Both the position numbers and the translations under genes were made by a program. The notes under the pieces are model-generated. The model saw nothing but the letters and a program-made list of their open reading frames with translations. It did not search any database and was not told where the DNA came from. DNA of 8,089 nt from an uncultured Armatimonadota bacterium (lineage in GTDB: Bacteria > Armatimonadota > Armatimonadia > Armatimonadales > Armatimonadaceae). The stretch spans positions 1-8,089 of the forward strand of contig CAIWTR010000505.1 of assembly GCA_903915615.1 (NCBI GenBank), read 5' to 3'. Shown here piece after piece: positions 1 through 6,265 of the stretch (position 1 is the stretch's first letter; each line of letters starts with the position of its first letter).

Positions 1-467
1 ACATCGCGAATTGGGATGCCAAGAATGGTGCGTGCATACAGACTGCCGCCTCTGGAAAGTAGCTGTCGACCAATTCCCCAATTGACTGTGCCACCATCCG
101 TGACATAGCGGCTGCCCAGCACCAGATCAGAAGATTGAAGGGCATCCACAAGGCGAGAGACATCCGAAGGGTTATGGCTTAAATCACCATCCATTTGCAC
201 CAAAACATCGTAATCGCGAGCGAGTCCCCACTCGAAGCCAGCGACATAGGCGCGTCCAAGGCCATCCTTTTCACGCCGGTGCAGAACGTGGATAGCGGTG
301 TCTGATGTGGCCAAGCGGTCTGCGAGCTCACCAGTGCCATCGGGGGATGTGTCATCTACAATCAGCAGGTGCGCCATCGGCGCTTCCTTGCGAACGCGTT
401 CGACAATCACGGGGAGGTTTGCTACTTCATTATATGTGGGAATGACAATAAGGACAGACACACGCAC
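1..467 (-). CDS. Polyprenol-phosphate mannosyltransferase-like family 2 glycosyltransferase (N-terminal part, cut by window edge)
   Basis: The minus strand encodes the first 155 residues of a GT-A fold glycosyltransferase of the dolichol/polyprenol monophosphomannose synthase type. Such enzymes transfer a sugar, usually mannose from GDP-mannose, to a polyprenyl phosphate at the cytoplasmic membrane face. Seen: IVIPTYNE at residues 7-14, a VDDTSPDGT motif at 37-45 (usually VDDNSPDGT), DGLGRAYVAGF at 68-78, the metal-binding MDGDLSH at 92-98 with D93 and D95, and VLGSRYV at 116-122. These occur in the order expected for DPM1-like proteins. The start is taken as GTG at 465-467 because an in-frame stop lies three codons upstream and an AAGGTG Shine-Dalgarno sits 7 nt before it. 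A second GTG at 459-461 is possible. The C-terminus, probably another 80-100 residues, lies beyond the left edge, so a C-terminal membrane domain cannot be excluded. The family is clear, but the acceptor and sugar are inferred. Confidence 0.9.
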   Translation of the reverse strand, partial: MRVSVLIVIPTYNEVANLPVIVERVRKEAPMAHLLIVDDTSPDGTGELADRLATSDTAIHVLHRREKDGLGRAYVAGFEWGLARDYDVLVQMDGDLSHNPSDVSRLVDALQSSDLVLGSRYVTDGGTVNWGIGRQLLSRGGSLYARTILGIPIRD

Positions 468-474
468 AGGGTAT

Positions 475-480
475 CACCTT
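475..480 (-). promoter_or_regulatory. Ribosome binding site of the glycosyltransferase
   Basis: On the minus strand this reads AAGGTG, 7 nt before the GTG at 465-467. It supports the GTG start in a frame that has no upstream ATG. Confidence 0.6.
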
Positions 481-506
481 GCTTGTGGATGTCGGTGGTA
501 CGATAT

Positions 507-511
507 GGGAG
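507..511 (+). promoter_or_regulatory. Ribosome binding site deciding the metF start
   Basis: GGGAG lies 7 nt before ATG 519 but only 1 nt before ATG 513. It therefore favours translation starting at 519. Confidence 0.55.
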
Positions 512-518
512 TATGTCG

Positions 519-1376
519 ATGCGTATAGTTAATGCCTTTTCCAGTAGCAAACCAACGGTTAGCTTTGAGTTCTTTCCTCCAAAAACCGATGATGGCGAGA
601 CACTCCTTTGGCAGGCGATTAAGCGCCTTCAAGATCTTCAGCCCGACTTCGTATCGATAACCCGTACAGGGGAAGGTACATCCGCAACCCTGCGCCTCAC
701 AACGCGAATTCAGTCTGAGCTTGGCATTAGGTCGATGTCGCATTTGACATGCGTCCACCACACAGAGTCTGAGATGGCTGAGCATCTAGATACGCTCTGG
801 GCCCAAGGCATTGAGAATGTGTTGGCGCTTCGTGGTGATCTGGAACCCGGCCAGAGTGTCCCTGGCGGCAAATTTCAATACGCAACAGACCTTGTCAGCT
901 TTGCTGCAAATCGCCATCCATTTTGTATTGGTGTTGCAGGTTACCCAGAGGGGCATCCACAGTGCCTCAATATCACCCGTGATATCGAGCATCTGAAGGC
1001 GAAACACGATGCAGGGGCATCGTACATCATCACGCAGCTGTTTTTCGACAATGATGACTTGTTCCGATGGCGCGAGATGCTCTTGAAGCACGGCATCGAT
1101 GTTCCAATCGTGGCTGGAATAATGCCCATCACCAATGTGTCGCAGATCAAGCGCTTTGTAACGCGCTGCGGTGCAAAGATTGCACATCCGCTGTTGGTCC
1201 GTTTGGAAGCAGCTGAAGCCAATCCTGAAGAGGTTATCCGGATTGGGCAAGAACATGCACTTGCGCAGGTTCAGGGGCTTGTAGCTGGCGGCATCTCAGG
1301 TCTGCACTTCTACACACTCAATAAGAGCAAAGCGACCGCCGATGTCGTTCGTGCGTGGAAAGCAACGGCACACTAA
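519..1376 (+). CDS. metF: Methylenetetrahydrofolate reductase
   Basis: The 285-residue product matches the flavoprotein that reduces 5,10-methylene-THF to 5-methyl-THF, the methyl donor for methionine synthesis in the cytoplasm. Length fits the bacterial family (E. coli MetF is about 296 residues). Seen: SFEFFPPK at 15-22 with the likely proton-donor glutamate E17, SHLTC at 74-78, ALRGDL at 103-108 with the flavin-contacting aspartate D107, GYPEGHP at 141-147, QLFFD at 173-177 and the C-terminal HFYTLN at 263-268. Odd: the normally conserved VTYGAGGST-type loop after the second strand reads SITRTGEGTS (46-55), losing the tyrosine and about two residues. The flanking sequence stays in the same frame, so this is not a simple frameshift. 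The frame is open upstream to 369, but the Shine-Dalgarno places the start at 519; ATG 513 is an alternative, particularly if the mRNA is leaderless. No methionine-pathway partner is adjacent. Confidence 0.95.
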   Translation: MRIVNAFSSSKPTVSFEFFPPKTDDGETLLWQAIKRLQDLQPDFVSITRTGEGTSATLRLTTRIQSELGIRSMSHLTCVHHTESEMAEHLDTLWAQGIENVLALRGDLEPGQSVPGGKFQYATDLVSFAANRHPFCIGVAGYPEGHPQCLNITRDIEHLKAKHDAGASYIITQLFFDNDDLFRWREMLLKHGIDVPIVAGIMPITNVSQIKRFVTRCGAKIAHPLLVRLEAAEANPEEVIRIGQEHALAQVQGLVAGGISGLHFYTLNKSKATADVVRAWKATAH

Positions 1377-1389
1377 AGCGTTCTTGGCG

Positions 1390-1413
1390 ATCCAACCATG
1401 AGAATGGTTGGAT
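1390..1413. terminator. Hairpin terminator between convergent metF and pstB
   Basis: ATCCAACCAT (1390-1399), loop GAGA, then ATGGTTGGAT (1404-1413) form a perfect 10-bp stem with a 4-base loop. It starts 13 bases after the metF stop and its right arm touches the pstB stop codon. There is no long T-tract on either side, but its position between convergent genes suggests a shared bidirectional terminator. Confidence 0.7.
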
Positions 1414-2174
1414 TAGCCAAACCGTCCGTTGATGTAGTCATCTGTTTCTTTACGCGCTGGCGTGCCAAATACAGTCTCCGACGAACCAAACTCGACGAGC
1501 TCACCTCGAAGGAAGAAGCCTGTCATATCTGAAATCCGCTTAGCTTGTTGCAGGTTATGCGTCACGATGATGACTGTGTACGCATTTTTCAATCGTGTGA
1601 TGAGCTCTTCGATCCGATGGGTGCTATTCGGGTCAAGGGCACTACACGGTTCATCCATTAGGATGACATCCGGTGAGACAGAAAGTGTCCGTGCAATACA
1701 GAGACGCTGTTGCTGACCGCCAGACAAAGCCATCGCAGACGACTTTAGCTTGTCCTTTACTTCATCCCAGAGGGCAGCATCGATGAGGCATTTTTCCACG
1801 AGCTCATCAAGTGCACGCCCGCGGGCCAGCTGGTGAGTTCTTGGACCAAATGCAACATTGTCGTAGATAGACATCGGGAAGGGAACTGGCTTCTGGAAGA
1901 CCATCCCGACAGTACGGCGCAGGGCCTCGACGGACACGGAGCGGTCACGGATGTCCTGACCGCTGAGCTCAATCTTACCCGTCATTTTGGAACCATCAAT
2001 ACGGTCATTCATACGGTTTAGGCACCGCAGGAATGTAGACTTTCCACAGCCTGAAGGTCCAATGAAGGCCGTTACAGCATGCTGTGGAATGGTCATGTTG
2101 ATGTCAAACAGGGCTTGGTTACTTCCGTACCAAAAAGAGACATTCTGGACTGTGACACATGTAGTCGTTTGCAT
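1413..2174 (-). CDS. pstB: Phosphate ABC transporter, ATP-binding subunit
   Basis: This 253-residue nucleotide-binding subunit powers phosphate import by binding PstC and PstA on the cytoplasmic side and hydrolysing ATP as a dimer. Seen: Walker A GPSGCGKST at 39-47, Q-loop Q94 in VFQKPVPFPMSIYDNV (a PstB-characteristic stretch), signature LSGGQQQR at 150-157, Walker B ILMDEP at 171-176 followed by the D-loop SALDP, and switch histidine H206 in VTHN. All catalytic elements are intact and the length is typical. It is the last gene of the pst operon, 3 nt after the pstA stop, and has only a weak Shine-Dalgarno, so translation probably relies on coupling. In many genomes phoU follows pstB. Here the operon ends at a terminator directly after the stop. 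Confidence 0.97.
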   Translation of the reverse strand: MQTTTCVTVQNVSFWYGSNQALFDINMTIPQHAVTAFIGPSGCGKSTFLRCLNRMNDRIDGSKMTGKIELSGQDIRDRSVSVEALRRTVGMVFQKPVPFPMSIYDNVAFGPRTHQLARGRALDELVEKCLIDAALWDEVKDKLKSSAMALSGGQQQRLCIARTLSVSPDVILMDEPCSALDPNSTHRIEELITRLKNAYTVIIVTHNLQQAKRISDMTGFFLRGELVEFGSSETVFGTPARKETDDYINGRFG

Positions 2175-2177
2175 GGG

Positions 2178-3047
2178 TTAGGAACGCTTTCCAGCGCGTG
2201 TAAGGAACCGCGCAAGGATACTTAGGATCAGAATGATGAGAATGAGTGTCAAGGCTGTCGACCAAGCCATCGCATTCTGAACTGGATCCGACGATGTTGC
2301 ATATTTGTAAAGTCGCAGAGGCAGTGCATCCACGGGGCCGGTTATCGGGCCAAGGAATTCGTTTCCAAGCACAGTGAAGAGCAGTGGAGCGGTTTCACCA
2401 GCGACGCGTGCCAGTGCGAGCATGATGCCAGTAACAATCCCGTTACGCGCTGATGGGAGGACAACAAACAGCATCGTTCGCCAGCGCGGCGTGCCAAGCG
2501 CAAGGGATGCATCCCAGAGTGACTGCGGGACGAGGTGCAACATTTCGTCCGTAGTGCGCATCACCAGCGGAATCATCATGATTCCTAGTGCAGCTCCGCC
2601 TGCGATTCCAGAATAGCCTTGCCCGGGATGCTTTTGCGCATACGGGAGAATCCATATCGCATAGATAAAGAGCCCAATCACAATACTGGGAATGCCGTTT
2701 AGCACATCTGTCAGGAATCTGACGATTTGGCATAATTTTCCATTGGCTTCGGCTTGATAGATGCCGCTAAGAATACCAATCGGGATCGATATGCCGAGGG
2801 CGATGCCCAAAATGTTTACGCTTCCGAGAATACTATGTTTAATTCCGCCGAGCGCTGGATTGACATTGTCAGGCAATCGGGTGAAGAAACTCGGCTTGAA
2901 GTAGGTGATTCCCTGGCGGAAAAGAAACCACAGTACGTATCCGAGAACCGCAATCGCAATAATTGCACAGATACCGCAGAGAGCCTGAAAGAGTGCGTTG
3001 AGCACGCGTCGTTGGAAGAGAACGGGTGTTGATGCGAGTGATGTCAT
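2178..3047 (-). CDS. pstA: Phosphate ABC transporter, permease subunit PstA
   Basis: This 289-residue integral membrane protein pairs with PstC to form the phosphate channel. About six hydrophobic segments are visible, roughly at residues 21-44, 73-97, 113-136, 147-163, 203-228 and 260-282. The cytoplasmic EAA-type loop that docks on PstB spans about 179-200 (DASLALGTPRWRTMLFVVLP). The following LARVAGETAPLLFT segment is a hallmark of PstA. The ATG overlaps the pstC stop by 4 nt (ATGA) and is preceded by a perfect GGAGG at 8 nt, so translation is both coupled and independently well initiated. Length and motifs are normal for the family and nothing appears broken. Confidence 0.96.
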   Translation of the reverse strand: MTSLASTPVLFQRRVLNALFQALCGICAIIAIAVLGYVLWFLFRQGITYFKPSFFTRLPDNVNPALGGIKHSILGSVNILGIALGISIPIGILSGIYQAEANGKLCQIVRFLTDVLNGIPSIVIGLFIYAIWILPYAQKHPGQGYSGIAGGAALGIMMIPLVMRTTDEMLHLVPQSLWDASLALGTPRWRTMLFVVLPSARNGIVTGIMLALARVAGETAPLLFTVLGNEFLGPITGPVDALPLRLYKYATSSDPVQNAMAWSTALTLILIILILSILARFLTRAGKRS

Positions 3048-4045
3048 GCAGCAATCCTCCGCGCGGCAAGTCTGACGAGTGACCTGGCGAAGAAGTTGAT
3101 GAGCATTGATGTTACAAACAAGACCAAGCCAAGCTCAATGAGGGCTGCTGTTGCGATTCCCGGCGTAGCTTCTGTGAACTTGTTGGCCATTGCCGATGCA
3201 ATCGTATAACCCGGGTCAAACAGCGCGACCGAGCGGCCATCGGGTGTGTTTGGCGTCATGTTACCGATCACCATTGTGACTGCCATCGTTTCCCCAAATG
3301 CGCGTCCAAATCCAAGCATCACCGCACCGATGAGTCCAGGGGCAGCACTCGGGAGAACAACCTTAAGGATGGTCTCTGCTTGTGTCGTCCCAAGACCTGC
3401 AGCTGCATCGCGTTGCATTGTTGGAATGGCCAGCAGAATATCCCGGCAAATGGCCGTGATAAATGGAGTGATCATGATCGCGAGGAGCAAGCCGGCAGCA
3501 AGCATGCTTGGTCCATAGCCAGCACCGGTCAGGAGCGATTTCAGGATTGGGATCTTGCCAATCGTCGACGATGCCAGCGCGGGGGTCATGATTTTGTCGC
3601 GAAGGAGAGGAATCAGGACGAAGATGCCCCAGAGGCCGTAGACGACGGAAGGTATCGCGGCCAAGAGCTCAATCAAAAAGGTAATCGGAAGCCGTATCCA
3701 TTTTGGCGCAAGCTCAGCAAGAAAGATGGCGCTACATATAGATATTGGAACACTTACCAAAATGGCGATTCCACTTGAATAGAGCGTGCCTGAAAGAAAT
3801 GCGGCACTGCCGTATTTACCCGTGGCATCATCCCACTCATGGCCAGTCACAAACCCCGGACCCAATGCTTTGATTGCTGGCATTGATTGCCAGAGCAAGG
3901 CGCAGCCGATGGCCAGAACCAACGTCATCAGGGCCAACGACATTGTCGTAATGGCCCCGATGTAGACAGAATCAATCCACTTTCGGTTTGTGCCCGAAGT
4001 CAGGCTACCTGAAACGGATTGTGAGCGATCATCGATGGTAGGCAA
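3044..4045 (-). CDS. pstC: Phosphate ABC transporter, permease subunit PstC
   Basis: This 333-residue membrane permease is the partner of PstA in the phosphate channel. Hydrophobic segments lie at about 29-52, 84-110, 120-148, 180-200, 235-260 and 297-320. The EAA loop is at about 213-232 (DAAAGLGTTQAETILKVVLP), followed by GFGRAFGETMAVTMVIGN, which is characteristic of PstC. The stretch from about 150 to 180, with IPILKSLLTGAGYGPSMLAAG, matches the extended loop typical of PstC. The frame has no ATG before residue 35, inside the first membrane helix, so the start is taken as TTG at 4043-4045. This lies 3 nt after the pstS stop and 9 nt after a GGGAA sequence. A rare TTG start directly behind pstS implies translational coupling and possibly a lower yield than the binding protein. 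Confidence 0.95.
   Translation of the reverse strand: MPTIDDRSQSVSGSLTSGTNRKWIDSVYIGAITTMSLALMTLVLAIGCALLWQSMPAIKALGPGFVTGHEWDDATGKYGSAAFLSGTLYSSGIAILVSVPISICSAIFLAELAPKWIRLPITFLIELLAAIPSVVYGLWGIFVLIPLLRDKIMTPALASSTIGKIPILKSLLTGAGYGPSMLAAGLLLAIMITPFITAICRDILLAIPTMQRDAAAGLGTTQAETILKVVLPSAAPGLIGAVMLGFGRAFGETMAVTMVIGNMTPNTPDGRSVALFDPGYTIASAMANKFTEATPGIATAALIELGLVLFVTSMLINFFARSLVRLAARRIAA
3056..3060 (-). promoter_or_regulatory. Strong ribosome binding site of pstA inside the pstC 3' end
   Basis: GGAGG on the minus strand, 8 nt before the pstA ATG. It lies within the last pstC codons and fixes the pstA start at 3047. Confidence 0.75.
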
Positions 4046-4048
4046 GAC

Positions 4049-5032
4049 TTATTTCCCGATAGCGGCAAATGCACGTCTGCGAACCGGCTCTGGAAGGGGA
4101 GCATAGTCATAACGGGCTGCTGATTTCTGACCATCTGTCAAGCACCATCGGATGAAATCTTTCACTTCACGCTTGGCATTCGGATAGATTAGCAGCCAAG
4201 TGAACCCAGCGATTGGATAGCCTTCCTTATCCTGAGTGTTGGTAATCATCGCCCTGAAGTCCGCAGGGAGGTCTTTTGCCGTTGCACTTTCGGTCGCTGA
4301 CTTAATGGATGCAACAACCCAGTTGCCCTTGGCATTCTGAATCAATGCAAATGGCATGTTGTTCTTTTCTGCGTAGGCGAGCTCAACATAGCCAATCGCA
4401 CCTGGAGTCTGGCGGACTAATGCAGCAACGCCATCATTTCCCTTGCCCTTGACGCCGACACGGATATTGACGCTCTTTCCTTCGCCGATTTCTGCTTTGA
4501 ATGATGCAGATACACGGGCTAGATAGGACGTGAAAATGGCTGTCGTGCCACTTGAATCAGCACGGGATACAGGAACAATGCGTAGCGCTGGCAATCTCAC
4601 TCCGGGGTTAAGTCCAGCAATCGCAGCGTGATTCCAAGTACCGATTTTTCCGGTGAACATGTCTGCGAGGACTTGTCCTGTCAGTTTAATGGATGTTGGA
4701 CCGCCCGGGATGTTGTAGGCTGCCACGACACAACCAACGCACGTTGGAATGTGGATGACACCAGCGGCTTGTGAGAGCTCGGCATCTGTCATCGGAGAGT
4801 CTGTAGCGCCGAAGTCAACGGAACGGGCCGTTATAGCCTTGATTCCGCCGCCGGATCCAATCGCCTGATAGTTGATAGCAACTTTACGCTGTTGACCGTA
4901 TTCCTGAGACCATGCGTTATAAAGTGGCGCCGGGAACGTAGCTCCTGCTCCATTAATCGTAACATCAACCAAAGGGGCATAGGCTCCAAAGCCGTGGGTT
5001 GCCGAGGGGGTACGCACTACCTCAAAAGTCAT
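4049..5032 (-). CDS. pstS: Phosphate-binding protein PstS, apparently without signal peptide
   Basis: The 327-residue product matches the phosphate-binding lobe protein that normally hands phosphate to PstCA outside the membrane. Seen: INGAGATFPAPLYNAW at 26-41, QAIGSGGGIKAI at 56-67, VDFGATDSPM at 72-81, SRADSSGTT at 156-164 (the R/D/S/G/T phosphate-binding cluster), KGNDGVAA at 197-204 and TPGAIGYVE at 209-217. Nearly all known ligand positions look intact. Two oddities stand out. The protein begins only about 24 residues before the mature domain, with no hydrophobic helix and no lipobox. A C98-x-x-C101 motif also replaces the usual hydrophobic/glycine stretch before the AYNIPG strand. The start is put at ATG 5030-5032 because GGAGG sits 10 nt upstream. 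ATG 5051-5053 would add seven residues and still give no signal peptide. It is the first gene of the pst operon. Confidence 0.93.
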   Translation of the reverse strand: MTFEVVRTPSATHGFGAYAPLVDVTINGAGATFPAPLYNAWSQEYGQQRKVAINYQAIGSGGGIKAITARSVDFGATDSPMTDAELSQAAGVIHIPTCVGCVVAAYNIPGGPTSIKLTGQVLADMFTGKIGTWNHAAIAGLNPGVRLPALRIVPVSRADSSGTTAIFTSYLARVSASFKAEIGEGKSVNIRVGVKGKGNDGVAALVRQTPGAIGYVELAYAEKNNMPFALIQNAKGNWVVASIKSATESATAKDLPADFRAMITNTQDKEGYPIAGFTWLLIYPNAKREVKDFIRWCLTDGQKSAARYDYAPLPEPVRRRAFAAIGK

Positions 5033-5042
5033 AACAGTCAAA

Positions 5043-5047
5043 CCTCC
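5043..5047 (-). promoter_or_regulatory. Ribosome binding site deciding the pstS start
   Basis: GGAGG on the minus strand, 10 nt before ATG 5032. It lies downstream of the other in-frame ATG (5053), which has only a GGTGG at 1 nt. This makes 5032 the better start. Confidence 0.6.
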
Positions 5048-5063
5048 AATCATTCCACCCTAG

Positions 5064-5069
5064 AGTCTA
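5064..5069 (-). promoter_or_regulatory. Candidate -10 element of the pst operon
   Basis: The minus strand reads TAGACT, a good TAnnnT hexamer. A transcript starting about 7 nt downstream (near 5057) would have a short leader carrying the GGAGG at 5043-5047. No standard -35 is seen. The direct repeat at 5089-5106 could recruit an activator instead. Confidence 0.45.
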
Positions 5070-5088
5070 AATGGACGATCGCTGGTAA

Positions 5089-5106
5089 ATGTTAAGAGTT
5101 TGTGAA
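5089..5106 (-). promoter_or_regulatory. Putative Pho box (11-nt-period direct repeat) upstream of pstS
   Basis: On the minus strand TTCACAA (5106-5100) and TTAACAT (5095-5089) are spaced 11 nt start to start. PhoB/PhoP-type regulators of phosphate genes bind tandem TTnACA or GTCA-like half-sites with this periodicity, one helical turn apart. The location, about 60 nt upstream of pstS and 19 bp before the candidate -10, fits activation under phosphate limitation. The assignment rests on pattern and position only. Confidence 0.5.
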
Positions 5107-5110
5107 GTTT

Positions 5111-5156
5111 ACTGTCTGCCATAGTCACCATTCGTGTGACATCATCGACAGACAGT
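5111..5156. repeat. Nested inverted repeat between the oxidoreductase gene and pstS
   Basis: Outer arms ACTGTCTG (5111-5118) and CAGACAGT (5149-5156) are perfect 8-bp complements. Inside them GTCAC (5124-5128) and GTGAC (5136-5140) form a second dyad about the same centre, with a 7-base loop. Neither side has a T-tract. It starts 24 bases after the oxidoreductase stop and lies just upstream of the putative Pho box. It could therefore be a terminator or processing hairpin for the upstream gene, or an operator for pst. Confidence 0.5.
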
Positions 5157-5179
5157 CATTCATGCGTCTTAGTTAGTGT

Positions 5180-6196
5180 TTAGGCATACTTGACAGGAAG
5201 CGACTTACCTGAGCTGGCACTCTGCACAGCAAGGTCCAGAATATGAACTGGCCTTCGTGCCCATTCAGGTGTTATTACAAGCGCTTCACGGCCAGAGATT
5301 GCTGCCTCGATGTTCTGGTAGAACTTTTCGGTCTGACCAGCCTGGTTTTTCCCCTCACGAATGGTAAGAACACCATCGGTTTTGGTTCGTATAACCCATT
5401 TGTCAAAGTACATCAGGTACGTACCCTTGGTACCGGTGATCTCTAAGATGCCGCGGTCGCCCTTGTTGTGCGCATCAATGCTCGAAATGTTCAAGGATAG
5501 CCAGCGACCGTCATCGAAGCGAACCGTAAGGTGTCCTTCATCTTCGTTTGCATCCGCTGGGAAGGGAAGACTATCCGCCCAGAAACCAGACTTTGCGTAA
5601 CCGGAAACTTCCGTCATGGATGCCGGTGCCAAGATCTGTAAGCTGTACTCAAGCAGATGGACACCCCAGTCGTAGAGAATGCCACCTGAGACGCTGCGCT
5701 GGCTACGCCACCAAGTGGATGGTTGGTCATATGCACCCATATGACACTCAATACGGAAGACATCGCCGATTTCACCGGCACTGATGTGCTGGAGCGCCTC
5801 GAGCAGGTGACCATCCCAGTGACGGTTATGATATGTGGAGAGAACGACTCCGTGCGCATTCGCTGCAGCAATGAGGGAGTCACATTGTTCTGTCGTAATC
5901 GTCATCGGCTTCTCGATGACAACGTGCTTTCCAGCGTTGAGACACTGCAACGCAACTGCTGTGTGGGAATCATGAGGTGTGATGACAGTGATTAGATCTG
6001 CATCGCCATCTTGCAGCAGAGCATCCACCGTGCTGTAGGTGGCGACACCAGGGAACTCCTCTTCAGCAGCCTTCAAGCGCGCCGGATCGGTGTCGCAGAC
6101 GGCTACTGGAGTCATGCCTGCATCGCGCATTTGTGTTAGATGCTGACGCCCCATATTAAAAGATGGCCCATAGCCAACTACCGCTACCTTTATCAC
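5180..6196 (-). CDS. Gfo/Idh/MocA-family NAD(P)-dependent oxidoreductase
   Basis: This is a cytoplasmic dehydrogenase of the glucose-fructose oxidoreductase/inositol dehydrogenase family, which oxidises or reduces sugars, inositols and related polyols. In numbering from ATG 6202, seen: N-terminal Rossmann motif VAVVGYGPSFNMG at 6-18 (GxGxS rather than GxGxxG), CDTDPARL at 36-43, ITPHDSH at 74-80, the family EKP at 97-99 with catalytic lysine K98, and GGILYDWGVHLLE at 173-185 with the D-x-x-x-H pair D178/H182. The C-terminal alpha/beta domain is complete and total length (338-340) is typical. The start is taken as GTG 6194-6196 because GAGGA lies 6 nt upstream; it abuts the ATG at 6202, leaving no spacing there. 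The gene stands alone, divergent from the methyltransferase. Without substrate-specific neighbours the substrate cannot be named. Confidence 0.92.
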   Translation of the reverse strand: MIKVAVVGYGPSFNMGRQHLTQMRDAGMTPVAVCDTDPARLKAAEEEFPGVATYSTVDALLQDGDADLITVITPHDSHTAVALQCLNAGKHVVIEKPMTITTEQCDSLIAAANAHGVVLSTYHNRHWDGHLLEALQHISAGEIGDVFRIECHMGAYDQPSTWWRSQRSVSGGILYDWGVHLLEYSLQILAPASMTEVSGYAKSGFWADSLPFPADANEDEGHLTVRFDDGRWLSLNISSIDAHNKGDRGILEITGTKGTYLMYFDKWVIRTKTDGVLTIREGKNQAGQTEKFYQNIEAAISGREALVITPEWARRPVHILDLAVQSASSGKSLPVKYA

Positions 6197-6202
6197 GTGC
6201 AT

Positions 6203-6207
6203 TCCTC
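6203..6207 (-). promoter_or_regulatory. Ribosome binding site deciding the oxidoreductase start
   Basis: GAGGA on the minus strand touches ATG 6202 directly and lies 6 nt before GTG 6196. It supports the GTG as the true start, giving a protein beginning MIKVAVVGYG. Confidence 0.55.
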
Positions 6208-6253
6208 ACTGAATAAGAAGTGAAATATGGTATCCGCAACTTTGGTCTACGGG

Positions 6254-6259
6254 TAGAAT
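6254..6259 (+). promoter_or_regulatory. -10 element placed for a leaderless methyltransferase transcript
   Basis: TAGAAT ends 6 nt before the ATG at 6266, so transcription would be expected to begin at or within a base or two of that A. No usable Shine-Dalgarno is present (GAAG at 6261-6264 is 1 nt from the ATG), and no clear -35 lies 16-18 bp upstream. This arrangement is the usual signature of leaderless genes in several bacterial phyla. Confidence 0.5.
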
Positions 6260-6265
6260 CGAAGA

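Larger units (their letters stand above)
468..518. promoter_or_regulatory. Short divergent promoter region between the glycosyltransferase and metF
   Basis: Only 51 bases separate the two divergent starts, so promoters in both directions must be compact or overlap. TACGAT at 499-504 could be a -10 element for metF. The overlapping minus-strand TATCGT at 500-505 could serve the glycosyltransferase. Neither has a convincing -35 at the usual distance. If TACGAT is used, the metF transcript would begin close to 511-513. Confidence 0.3.

Noticed and set aside
369..518. A 50-residue N-terminal extension of MetF
   Set aside because: It overlaps the divergent glycosyltransferase coding sequence and promoter, has no homology-like content, and the Shine-Dalgarno at 507-511 places the start at 519.
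786..1256. A 156-codon open frame on the minus strand inside metF
   Set aside because: It lies wholly antisense to a well-supported metF, shows no family motif, has no operon context, and its residues look like a frame shadow rich in C, H and W.
3380..3778. A 132-codon open frame on the plus strand opposite pstC
   Set aside because: It is antisense to a complete PstC with all expected membrane segments, and its product is low in hydrophobic structure and has no recognisable domain.
5060..5122. A 20-residue minus-strand peptide frame just upstream of pstS, considered as a leader peptide or displaced signal peptide
   Set aside because: It has no hydrophobic core and only a poorly spaced GGTGA before its ATG. 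It runs across the likely Pho box and -10 element, so it would sit upstream of the probable transcription start.
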